Source: Pedobacter mucosus (lineage in GTDB: Bacteria > Bacteroidota > Bacteroidia > Sphingobacteriales > Sphingobacteriaceae). Taken from it: DNA of 64,000 nt. Of this stretch, positions 7,394 to 15,663 are shown piece after piece; position 1 is the stretch's first letter, and each line of letters begins with the position of its first letter. The stretch is taken from positions 4,216,001 to 4,280,000 of the forward strand of contig NZ_CP087585.1 in NCBI RefSeq assembly GCF_022200785.1, given 5' to 3'. The notes under the pieces were generated by a model, which was given only the letters and a program-made list of their open reading frames with translations, ran no database searches and was not told the DNA's origin. Position numbers and translations under genes: made by a program.

Positions 7394-9772
7394 ATGGATT
7401 CGCGAAGAGAATTTTTAAAGAAAGCCGCAATTTTAGCTGGTGCTACTGGCTCGGCTAATGTATTGCCTAATGCCATTCTTAAAGCTTTTTCTATCGACGC
7501 CCCAGAAGGAAGCACATACATGGATGCTGAACATATCGTGTTTCTAATGCAGGAGAATCGCTCTTTCGATCACATGTTCGGTAAAATGAAAGGTGTTCGT
7601 GGATTCAATGATCCTCACCCTCATATCCAACCAGATGGCAATAAGGTTTGGTTGCAAAAAGATAATCAAGGTTATACTTATGCGCCTTTTCATGTTGATA
7701 TAAACAAAACAAAAATTACCTGGCAAGGGGGTTTGCCGCATTCTTGGAACGATCAGATTGCAGCTAGAAATGGCGGACGATATGATAAATGGTTGCCTGC
7801 AAAAGCACCGATGACGCTTTCGCATTACGACCGAAATGATATCCCTTTTTATTATGATTTGGCCGATGCTTTTACCGTCTGCGATCAACATTTTTGTTCA
7901 TCCCTAACCGGAACAACCCCAAATAGGTTATTCTTTTTTACAGGAACTATACGCGGCGAAAAAAGTGAAAATAAAGTCGCGATCGTGAATAATGATCAGG
8001 CAGAATCGCAAAATAATGTGTTTGTAGATTGGCCAACTTTTCAGGAAACTTTAGAAGATAATGGAATTGATTGGCGAATTTATCAAAATGAACTCTGGAC
8101 AACGAAACTTCCGGAGGGTGAAATTGATGATTGGTTAGGAAATTATGGAGATAACCCAATTGAATACATATCCAGGCATAATGTTAAGCTTTCTGCTTAC
8201 TTTAGGAAAAATGGTGATCATACGGTGAAGCCTGCTTTAACTGCGAAGGAAGTACAGGCGAAGTATGATAAATTATCTCAAAGAGAAAAAAACCTAATCG
8301 ATAAAGCTTTTCAAACAAACATTAGCGAGAAAGATTATTTAGAATTAGCACCTTTTACTTTTACCAATGATTTAGGTAAGTCAGAAACGATAAATATCCC
8401 GAAAGGAGATATATTTAATCAGTTTAGAAAGGATGTGGATGAAGGAAAACTGCCAACGGTTTCGTGGTTGGTGGCTCCCCAACGCTTTTCTGATCATACA
8501 AGTTCCCCACTTTATGGAACCTGGTATGTTAGCGAGGCGCTTAATATTTTAACTAAAAATCCAGAGGTTTGGAAGAAGACCATTTTCGTATTAACTTATG
8601 ATGAAAATGATGGCTATTTTGATCATCAACCACCTTTTGTGGTTCCAAATCCTGATGACAGTTCTAGTGGAAAAGTATCCGAAGGCATAAATTATGCTAC
8701 AGATTTTGAAACTAAAAAAGGTAGTCCGATTGGTTTAGGTTACCGTGTACCAATGATTATTGCTTCTCCCTGGAGCAAAGGAGGTTTCGTTAATTCTCAG
8801 ATCTTCGATCATACTTCTTCATTGATGTTTCTAGAGAAATGGCTAAGTAAAAAGACGGGAAAAAATATTAAAAGTAATAATATAAGTGATTGGAGACGGG
8901 CGATTTCTGGTAATTTGACGTCTGTTTTTAGACCTTATAATGGCGATGAAAATAAATCACCTTTATTTTTAAAGCGAGAAACTATTGTAACAAACATTGG
9001 CAATGCTAAAAATAAACCTGCACAAATAAATCCAACAGCATTAAATAAAGCAGAAATTGCTAAAATAAACAAATTTGAAACTTTTTCTAACCAAACTTCG
9101 ATTCACGCTACACAACAAGAGACAGGCACAAAACCAGCCTCGCCTTTACCCTACCATTTAATGGTAGATGCGAATTTGAATAATAATGAAATTGAACTAA
9201 CATTTCATTCGGCTAAAACACTTTTTGGAAACAAAACAGAAAATGTTGGAGCGCCTTTTAACATGAGTACCATTGCAAGTTTTAAAGGAGTTAGAGGTAA
9301 AACCTGGGCTTATGCAGTAAAAGCAGGTGATAAAATAGTGGATAAGATCGACATAGAAGATTTTGACAATGGCGTATACGAGTTCACGATAACCGGTCCA
9401 AATGGTTTTCATCGATACTTTAAAGGCGATATAAATAATCCTAAGATCTTGGTAAATGCTTATCCGGAGCAAACCGGATTGGTATCAAAAAAACTTACGG
9501 GCAATTTAATTTTGGCTTTTGATAATAAAACGAACTCAGCTTTATCTTTTCAAATTATAGATAATAAATACGGGGCAGCGACACAAACGATTAATATAAA
9601 GCCAAAATCTACTCAACAGCTTTTGCTAAATAACAATCGAAATGGTAATTGGTACGATTTCAGTATTTCCCAAAAAGGAAATAATATATTTGAAAACCGT
9701 TATGCTGGAAAGATTGAAACCGGAGAAATTACCATAACAGATCCGTTTATGGCCAACAATTTCAAGGTTTAA
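7394..9772 (+). CDS. Phosphocholine-type phospholipase C, Tat-exported
   Basis: A 792-residue protein of the bacterial non-haemolytic phospholipase C / acid phosphatase-like phosphoesterase family, which hydrolyses phosphatidylcholine and related lipids to diacylglycerol and a phospho-head-group. The N-terminus has a twin-arginine signal (SRREFLKKAAILAG) and so is folded before export. The metal/phosphate core includes EHIVFLMQENRSFDHMFG (residues about 47-64), ENDGYFDHQPP and the RVPMIIASPWSKGG segment with FDHTS after it. The last ~170 residues look like the paired C-terminal beta domains of this family. It follows the GDPD-GH16 gene by 45 bp on the same strand. Its 3' end overlaps the convergent DUF2911 gene by 11 bp. 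Confidence 0.92.
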   Translation: MDSRREFLKKAAILAGATGSANVLPNAILKAFSIDAPEGSTYMDAEHIVFLMQENRSFDHMFGKMKGVRGFNDPHPHIQPDGNKVWLQKDNQGYTYAPFHVDINKTKITWQGGLPHSWNDQIAARNGGRYDKWLPAKAPMTLSHYDRNDIPFYYDLADAFTVCDQHFCSSLTGTTPNRLFFFTGTIRGEKSENKVAIVNNDQAESQNNVFVDWPTFQETLEDNGIDWRIYQNELWTTKLPEGEIDDWLGNYGDNPIEYISRHNVKLSAYFRKNGDHTVKPALTAKEVQAKYDKLSQREKNLIDKAFQTNISEKDYLELAPFTFTNDLGKSETINIPKGDIFNQFRKDVDEGKLPTVSWLVAPQRFSDHTSSPLYGTWYVSEALNILTKNPEVWKKTIFVLTYDENDGYFDHQPPFVVPNPDDSSSGKVSEGINYATDFETKKGSPIGLGYRVPMIIASPWSKGGFVNSQIFDHTSSLMFLEKWLSKKTGKNIKSNNISDWRRAISGNLTSVFRPYNGDENKSPLFLKRETIVTNIGNAKNKPAQINPTALNKAEIAKINKFETFSNQTSIHATQQETGTKPASPLPYHLMVDANLNNNEIELTFHSAKTLFGNKTENVGAPFNMSTIASFKGVRGKTWAYAVKAGDKIVDKIDIEDFDNGVYEFTITGPNGFHRYFKGDINNPKILVNAYPEQTGLVSKKLTGNLILAFDNKTNSALSFQIIDNKYGAATQTINIKPKSTQQLLLNNNRNGNWYDFSISQKGNNIFENRYAGKIETGEITITDPFMANNFKV

Positions 9773-10337
9773 AGGATATCGGCAATTCTACTAATGTTTT
9801 ATCCCAACCAATAATTAAGTCGGCGCCACTAGCCGAGCCGGTAAAAGTCAGCGAAAAATATTCAAGCGGTTTCACTAATACCTTTGTTGGTACATCAACA
9901 CGAATAATATCTTTCGATTGATCATAAGTAAAAGCGCCCCATCTATCAATATTGCTGTTTAAAATGATGGTCCATTTATCTTTATTCGGAATTGCAAATA
10001 AACTATAAGTACCAGCTTTTATCTTTTTACCACCAACAGTTACCTTTTTGAAAAAATGAATTTCAGTGCTTTCGTTTGCTCCAAAGCGCCACACTTTTCC
10101 AAATTCTTCTAAAACACCAAAAACATTTCTTCCTTTTTTTTGAGGTCGGGAATAAATAATTTTAATAATTGGAGTTTTAAATTCGCCTGTTTTTGCTTTC
10201 GGCGTATTTACTGGAAAGTAAAGAATATCTGCCGGACTAGAATCTGCTGCAGGGAATTTTACATCGGTTGCAGTAGCTGTTTGAGCCTTTGCACCGAAAC
10301 AAAAGAGAACAAAAACAACAATGAAGATATTTTTCAT
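9762..10337 (-). CDS. DUF2911 family secreted protein
   Basis: A 191-residue protein with a clear signal peptide (MKNIFIVVFVLFCFGAKAQ), so periplasmic or exported. The pattern IIKIIYSRPQKKGRNVFG, then GKVWRFGANESTEI, then GKKIKAGTYSLFAIP is characteristic of the DUF2911 family of Bacteroidota, whose function is unknown. It converges on and overlaps the phospholipase gene by 11 bp. The spacing to the upstream small membrane protein gene on the same strand is about 41 bp, so the two may be co-transcribed. Confidence 0.85.
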   Translation of the reverse strand: MKNIFIVVFVLFCFGAKAQTATATDVKFPAADSSPADILYFPVNTPKAKTGEFKTPIIKIIYSRPQKKGRNVFGVLEEFGKVWRFGANESTEIHFFKKVTVGGKKIKAGTYSLFAIPNKDKWTIILNSNIDRWGAFTYDQSKDIIRVDVPTKVLVKPLEYFSLTFTGSASGADLIIGWDKTLVELPISFKP

Positions 10338-10378
10338 TTGCCGTAAATAAATAAGTTAGGGTTATTTAAAAAGAAAGA

Positions 10379-10564
10379 TTAGTACTTTCTTCCTTTAACA
10401 ATAGCGTTTAAAAATAGGCCTGCGCTTAATAAACCAAACACACCACCTAATAAAGCAAAAAGATAGCTTTGTGTAATAATCGCTCCAGTTGCCAATCCGA
10501 AGAATAAGCCTAAAGCATAATAAAGCCAGTTAAAGTTATTGTTACTATTTTGTTGTACACTCAT
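10379..10564 (-). CDS. Small two-helix membrane protein, unknown function
   Basis: A 61-residue protein with a polar N-terminus (MSVQQNSNNNFN), two hydrophobic stretches around residues 13-32 and 34-54, and a basic tail (KGRKY). I do not recognise a family. It lies directly upstream of the DUF2911 gene on the same strand. Its composition and clean start and stop support a real small membrane protein rather than a chance ORF. Confidence 0.65.
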   Translation of the reverse strand: MSVQQNSNNNFNWLYYALGLFFGLATGAIITQSYLFALLGGVFGLLSAGLFLNAIVKGRKY

Positions 10565-10826
10565 TTTATTAGTATTTGCGTCAAAGTTAATATTTATTTT
10601 AAATTTTAAATTGAGTAATGTACTTATTGAGATAATAATTTGTCAATTCTTTCTAATTGATAGCTAAAAATTTTTTAGATGACGTATAAGTTTAAGCTTT
10701 TGGTAAAAAATTCCTAATCCTTAAACCCAATGTAAAACCAGTTATTATTAACGAATTTCAGTTTTATATCCTTAAAACCATTGTTTTATCTTTTAAATGT
10801 AAAAGATGTATAAAAACATTTGGAAG

Positions 10827-10851
10827 TTAATCAAACGATTGATTAATTTTG
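10827..10851 (+). promoter_or_regulatory. TetR-type operator overlapping the efflux operon promoter
   Basis: The 20-bp sequence TTAATCAAACGATTGATTAA (10827-10846) is a perfect 8-bp inverted repeat around a 4-base centre, the geometry expected for a TetR dimer. A -7 element TAATTTTG (10844-10851) starts within the right arm, 17 bp before the tetR-like ATG at 10868. A regulator bound here would block its own operon. That the TetR protein encoded next door binds it is an inference from position. Confidence 0.7.
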
Positions 10852-10867
10852 TGCTGTTAATAAAGAA

Positions 10868-11494
10868 ATGAAAATAGAAAAAATAGATAAGAAGCAGGCC
10901 ATATTAGAGGCAGCTGAAAAGCTGTTTTGCGAAACAGGTTACGAAGGCACATCCACCCGTCAGATTGCAAAGGAATCTGGTGCCAACATGGCCATGATTA
11001 ATTATTATTTTGGATCAAAAGAAGGTGTTTTTATAGAGATTATGAACGAGCGTATTGCTGGTTTCGGTGCTCAATTAAAGATCATTAATGAAGATAAAAT
11101 TTCATCATTAGAAAAACTTCACAGGGTAATTGAAGGTTACGCAAATAGAATTCTTGCTAATACCGCCTTTCATAAAATGATGCACAGGGAATTATCCTTA
11201 TCTCAACGGCCTGAAATTTATGATAAAATTAAAGATGCAATGAGTCATAACATGCTTCTTTTAGATAAAATAATTGGAGATGGGATGGAGAATGGAAGTT
11301 TTAATAAGGTTGATACGAGGATGTTAATTGCCACGATTATGGGCACGTTAACCAATATCGTTATCTCTCCAAGCAAAATTATGCCATGTTCTAACTTCGA
11401 TATAAACGATCCGAAGGACAAAAAAATTATTAAAGATAGGGCCATTGCTCATTTACAAGACCTCACAACAGTTTATTTAACAACAAAAAAATGA
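10868..11494 (+). CDS. TetR/AcrR family transcriptional regulator
   Basis: A 208-residue protein. The N-terminal HTH of the TetR family is plain: AILEAAEKLFCETGYEGTS, then TRQIAKESGANMAMINYYFG and KEGVF (residues about 10-60). The C-terminal ligand-binding part is of the CecR/YbiH-like all-helical type but does not reveal the ligand. It is the first gene of an efflux operon: its stop overlaps the start of the TolC-like gene (ATGA at 11491-11494). A perfect palindrome over its promoter suggests autorepression released by a substrate of the pump. Confidence 0.92.
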   Translation: MKIEKIDKKQAILEAAEKLFCETGYEGTSTRQIAKESGANMAMINYYFGSKEGVFIEIMNERIAGFGAQLKIINEDKISSLEKLHRVIEGYANRILANTAFHKMMHRELSLSQRPEIYDKIKDAMSHNMLLLDKIIGDGMENGSFNKVDTRMLIATIMGTLTNIVISPSKIMPCSNFDINDPKDKKIIKDRAIAHLQDLTTVYLTTKK

Positions 11495-12810
11495 TACCCA
11501 AATCGATTAGATTAATGCTTGCGGCATCATTAATTCCAGGCGCTTTATTTGCACAAAGCGCTAGAGAATTAAATATTAACCAAGCAATTGAACTTGGCAT
11601 AGCCAATAGTAAAAACTTAAAACTCTCTCAAAACAAAATTGACCAGGCTGTTGCAAGGTTAGAAGTTGTAAATGACAATGTTTTACCAACTGCGGATGTA
11701 AATTTTATTTACAATCATGCTGAAATACCAACCAGTACTTTTGAATTGCCTGGTGGTGGTTCATCTTTTCAGCTTCCAAAAAGAGCCGATGCGTTTGTTG
11801 GTACTGCAGCAGTGCAAGAATTGGTTTATGGTGGTGGCAAATTGAAATACGCTAAAGCATCTACCAAATTATTAGCTGATGTTGCTCGTTTAGATGCTGA
11901 TAAAAGCAAAGAAGAGATTACTTATGCTGTAATCAATACTTATTATTCCCTATATAAAGTAGCGCAGAGTAGAAAGGTAATTGATCAAAATTTAGAATCA
12001 ATCGCAGCACAAATTAAACAGGCGCAGCGCTTTTTTGATCAAGGTATTGTAACTAAAAATGATGTATTGCGTTTTCAATTGCAACAAGCAAATGTTACGT
12101 TAACACAGTTGGATATTGAAAGCAACCGTAAAATTATCAACTATAATCTCGATATTTTATTGGGTTTACCAGAAGATACTGAAGTTAAAATTACTGATCC
12201 AAATGGAGGATTGAAAACTGCAAGCTCACTAAATGATTATATTGGGTTAGCAATGGTTAATCGCCAGGAATTAAAGCAACTTGATGTGCAAAATAAAGTT
12301 GCCGATTATAATATCAAATCTCTAAAAGCTAATAATTTACCAACTGTTGGCGTTGGTGCAAACTTATATTACATTAACCCAAGTGGCAATTTTATTCCGC
12401 CAGTTAATCAATTTTTATTGCCTATTACCGTTGGTGCAACTGTATCATGGAATATTGCGAGCCTTTGGAATAATAAGAACAAAGTAAGTGAAGCGAAGAT
12501 TCAACAAAGTGAAATTACCATTCAGAAAGATATTTTATCTGATCAGGTGAAAACGGATATCAATAGATATTATCAGAATTACCAGGTAGCAACCAACAAA
12601 ATTCAGATTTTGGAAACATCCATTGCTCAAGCAACTGAGAATGATAAACTTTTAGCTTCAAAATATAAAAACAACGTAGCATCTGTTACGGATCGCATTG
12701 ATGCGGAAACTTTACTTTATCAAGCAAAAATTAATTTAGAGTTAGCGAAAGCCGACGCCGGATTAGCTTACTATACATTATTAAAATCAACAGGAAAAAT
12801 AACGCAATAA
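11491..12810 (+). CDS. TolC family outer-membrane efflux protein
   Basis: A 439-residue protein with signal peptide (LMLAASLIPGALFAQS) and the two-fold repeated helical layout of outer-membrane efflux proteins, with NQAIELGIANSKNLKLSQNKI near the start and a second homologous half from about residue 235 (NDYIGLAMVNRQELKQLDVQ). It would form the trimeric outer-membrane channel for the EmrAB-like pump encoded by the next two genes. It is translationally coupled to tetR by a 4-bp overlap and is followed after 8 bp by the HlyD-type adaptor. Confidence 0.93.
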   Translation: MIPKSIRLMLAASLIPGALFAQSARELNINQAIELGIANSKNLKLSQNKIDQAVARLEVVNDNVLPTADVNFIYNHAEIPTSTFELPGGGSSFQLPKRADAFVGTAAVQELVYGGGKLKYAKASTKLLADVARLDADKSKEEITYAVINTYYSLYKVAQSRKVIDQNLESIAAQIKQAQRFFDQGIVTKNDVLRFQLQQANVTLTQLDIESNRKIINYNLDILLGLPEDTEVKITDPNGGLKTASSLNDYIGLAMVNRQELKQLDVQNKVADYNIKSLKANNLPTVGVGANLYYINPSGNFIPPVNQFLLPITVGATVSWNIASLWNNKNKVSEAKIQQSEITIQKDILSDQVKTDINRYYQNYQVATNKIQILETSIAQATENDKLLASKYKNNVASVTDRIDAETLLYQAKINLELAKADAGLAYYTLLKSTGKITQ

Positions 12811-12818
12811 ATACAGCA

Positions 12819-13856
12819 ATGACAACTGAAAAGAAAAAAAAGAATTTAATAGTACCCATTATTTTAGGTGTTTTATTAATTATAGGGATAGTTTTTGGAG
12901 TAACCGAATGGAATTATTACAGCAAACATGTTGATACGGATGATGCACAAATTGATGGAGATATCAGTCCGGTTGTAGCCCGTGTTGGCGGTTATGTGGC
13001 TGCTATAAATTTTGAGGAAAATACTCATGTAACCGAAGGACAAGTTTTGGTTAAACTTGACGACAATGACTACAAAGTTAAGTTAGAACAAGCCCAGTCT
13101 GGTCAGAAAGGTGCCAATGCCGGTGTAGGTGTTGCTCAATCGCAAATTTTAGCAACTCAAGCAAATACGAGTACAGCCAAGGCGAATGTTACTGCTGCTA
13201 GGGTTAAATTAAATTTGGCAAACAAAGATTTTGCCCGTTATGCAAACCTTGTAAAAGATGGTTCGATAACACAACAAGCATTTGATCAGGCTAAAGCTAC
13301 AAAGGAATCAGCAGAAGCTGCTTACCAAGCTGCAGAAGATCAATATACGGCTGCAGTTAAACAAGTTGGCACTACACAATCGCAATTAGCAGTGAGTAGT
13401 AATGTAATTAGCCAACGCCAAAGTGACATTGATTTTGCTAAACTTCAATTATCATATACTGATATTAAATCGCCAGCTACAGGTATAGTTTCCAAAAAGA
13501 ATGTTCAAAAAGGACAGTTAATTCAACCCGGACAATCTTTGTTTTCTGTCGTAAATGATGGAAGTATTTACGTTACTGCAAACTTCAAAGAAACGCAATT
13601 AGAAAATATTAAAACAGGTTCGAAAGTACAGATTGAGGTTGATGCTTATCCTGAAGAAAAAATTCAAGGTGAAGTTTATAATTTCTCGCCAATAACAGGT
13701 GCAAAAGGATCTTTATTACCTCCTGATAATGCTACAGGTAACTTTGTTAAAGTTGTACAACGTATTCCTGTAAAAATCAAAATTCATCCATCAAAAGAAT
13801 TGTTAGCCAAATTACGCCCAGGAATGAGTGTTAAAGCTTCAGTTTCTACTAATTAA
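12819..13856 (+). CDS. HlyD/EmrA family membrane fusion protein
   Basis: A 345-residue periplasmic adaptor. One N-terminal membrane helix (IVPIILGVLLIIGIVFGV, residues about 10-28) is followed by the biotinyl-lipoyl-like half VDTDDAQIDGDISPVVARVG, a helical hairpin rich in Ala/Gln (residues about 90-200) and the second lipoyl half at SPATGIVSKKNVQKGQLIQPG. The VDTDDAxIDG motif is typical of EmrA partners of DHA2 transporters. It joins the MFS pump in the inner membrane to the TolC-like channel. It lies mid-operon with 8-bp gaps on each side. Confidence 0.94.
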   Translation: MTTEKKKKNLIVPIILGVLLIIGIVFGVTEWNYYSKHVDTDDAQIDGDISPVVARVGGYVAAINFEENTHVTEGQVLVKLDDNDYKVKLEQAQSGQKGANAGVGVAQSQILATQANTSTAKANVTAARVKLNLANKDFARYANLVKDGSITQQAFDQAKATKESAEAAYQAAEDQYTAAVKQVGTTQSQLAVSSNVISQRQSDIDFAKLQLSYTDIKSPATGIVSKKNVQKGQLIQPGQSLFSVVNDGSIYVTANFKETQLENIKTGSKVQIEVDAYPEEKIQGEVYNFSPITGAKGSLLPPDNATGNFVKVVQRIPVKIKIHPSKELLAKLRPGMSVKASVSTN

Positions 13857-13864
13857 TATTTAAA

Positions 13865-15412
13865 ATGGCCGAAGTAGGTTTAAAAAAGTGGATTATTACC
13901 TTTACAGTTATCACAGCTTCTTTATTGGAGTTAATTGATACAACCATTGTAAACGTAGCAATTCCTCAAATACAGGGAAACCTGGGGGCCACCTTGGAGG
14001 ATGTGGCCTGGCTTTCTACCGGTTATGCGGTAGCAAATGTTATTATTTTACCCATGTCTGGTTGGTTGGGTAGTCGTTTTGGACGGAAAAATTATTTTCT
14101 AACATCCATAATCGTTTTTACACTCGTTTCCTTTTTATGTGGAAATGCCACATCTCTAAATGAGCTTATCTTATTTAGGATTTTGCAAGGTGTAGCCGGT
14201 GGTGGCTTAATATCGACAGCACAAGCAATTTTGATTGAAACCTGGCCACGTGAAGATGTTGGTATTGCAACCGCTTTATTCGGTTTGGGCGCTGTAGTTG
14301 GACCAACAGTAGGACCAACCATTGGTGGTTATATTCTGGAAATAGCAGATTGGCCATGGATATTTTATGTAAATATTCCCGTCGGGATACTCGCCGCATA
14401 TTGTACGATAACTTTTATTCGAGAGACGCCAAAAGATGGGCAAGGAAAACCAGTCGATTGGTGGGGAATTGGGTTGCTTGCTATTGCGGTTGGTAGTTTA
14501 CAAACCTTATTAGAAAAAGGAGAAAGTGAAGATTGGTTTTCAACACCATATATTACAGCATTAGCGGTAGCATCTGTTTTTGGATTATTGTTATTTATTT
14601 GGCGTGAAACCAGTACCGATCATCCAATCGTAAATTTAAGAATTATGAAAAAACGTAGCTTCTCTATCGGGATGTTTACCTCTTTCATATTAGGATTTGG
14701 ATTGTACGGATCTGTATTTGTTTTCCCTGTTTTTGCACAAAATTTATTAGGTTTTACACCTTTACAAACAGGAAAGCTATTTATTGCCGGAGGGATTTGT
14801 ACCATTATGATGATGCCGTTTATTGGTATTATGCTTAAAAAAGGAGTGCCTGCACAATTTATGGCTACAGGCGGTATGTTTCTATTCTTCGTTTTTTGCT
14901 ATATGTTAAGTAAATCTACGCTTGCTTCTGGAACAGGTGATTTCTTTTGGCCCTTAGTGATCAGAGGATTCGGAATGGCTTTGCTATTTGTACCATTAAC
15001 AACACTGGCTATGCAAGATTTATCAGGGCCGGAAATTGGACAAGGATCTGGATTAAATAACATGAGCAGGCAACTTGGAGGTTCTTTCGGAATCGCAGCT
15101 TTAACAACGTTAATTCACATTCGTGCAGGTTTTCATAGAAGCAATTTATTAACTAATATTAATGAGTACAATCCATCTTTTGTTCAAAAGTTAAACGGTT
15201 TAACCAGTAATTTTATGGCTAAAGGTTCATCATTTATTGATGCAAAATTAATGGCGATGAAAGCAATAGAAGGTTCGGTTATTAAGCAAACAATGTTACT
15301 AACTTATAATGATGCCTATTGGGTTGCAGGATTAATTATGTTATTCTCTATTCCGTTATTATATCTGCAGAAATTTAAGAAAAATGCAAATGTTGTAACT
15401 GATGCGCATTAA
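13865..15412 (+). CDS. DHA2 family MFS multidrug transporter (EmrB-like)
   Basis: A 515-residue, 14-helix drug:H+ antiporter. It starts with LLELIDTTIVNVAIPQIQG, the DHA2 motif D1, and has the motif A equivalent GWLGSRFGRK after helix 2. The antiporter motif C region is GLGAVVGPTVGPTIGG in helix 5. It would export lipophilic or amphiphilic toxic compounds as a tripartite pump with the two preceding genes. It is the last gene of the operon, and a strong hairpin terminator follows 28 bp after its stop. Substrate cannot be told from sequence. Confidence 0.94.
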   Translation: MAEVGLKKWIITFTVITASLLELIDTTIVNVAIPQIQGNLGATLEDVAWLSTGYAVANVIILPMSGWLGSRFGRKNYFLTSIIVFTLVSFLCGNATSLNELILFRILQGVAGGGLISTAQAILIETWPREDVGIATALFGLGAVVGPTVGPTIGGYILEIADWPWIFYVNIPVGILAAYCTITFIRETPKDGQGKPVDWWGIGLLAIAVGSLQTLLEKGESEDWFSTPYITALAVASVFGLLLFIWRETSTDHPIVNLRIMKKRSFSIGMFTSFILGFGLYGSVFVFPVFAQNLLGFTPLQTGKLFIAGGICTIMMMPFIGIMLKKGVPAQFMATGGMFLFFVFCYMLSKSTLASGTGDFFWPLVIRGFGMALLFVPLTTLAMQDLSGPEIGQGSGLNNMSRQLGGSFGIAALTTLIHIRAGFHRSNLLTNINEYNPSFVQKLNGLTSNFMAKGSSFIDAKLMAMKAIEGSVIKQTMLLTYNDAYWVAGLIMLFSIPLLYLQKFKKNANVVTDAH

Positions 15413-15439
15413 TATTAATGTTGTAAAAGGGCTTTAACT

Positions 15440-15476
15440 AAAAACAGCCGGTGTATTTTATTACATCGGCTGTTTT
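15440..15476 (+). terminator. Intrinsic terminator of the efflux operon
   Basis: AAAACAGCCG-GTGTA pairs with TACAT-CGGCTGTTTT around a TTTAT-type loop, a roughly 15-bp stem with one G-T pair, flanked by A and T tracts so it could work on both strands. It sits 28 bp after the MFS transporter stop. Confidence 0.85.
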
Positions 15477-15663
15477 AACCCAAAAAATTAACAATCGTTA
15501 CAATGCCCTTAAACATTGTAAATGCCTTACCTAGTTGCATAGCAACCAAATAAGATTCTAAAAATAAAATTTATTTCGCATTTTTCCAAATTGTAGCCCT
15601 TAGAATTTTAATACCTAAGGCATTTTTTGTAGTATTACCCTATATAATACTATTGCGTAAATT

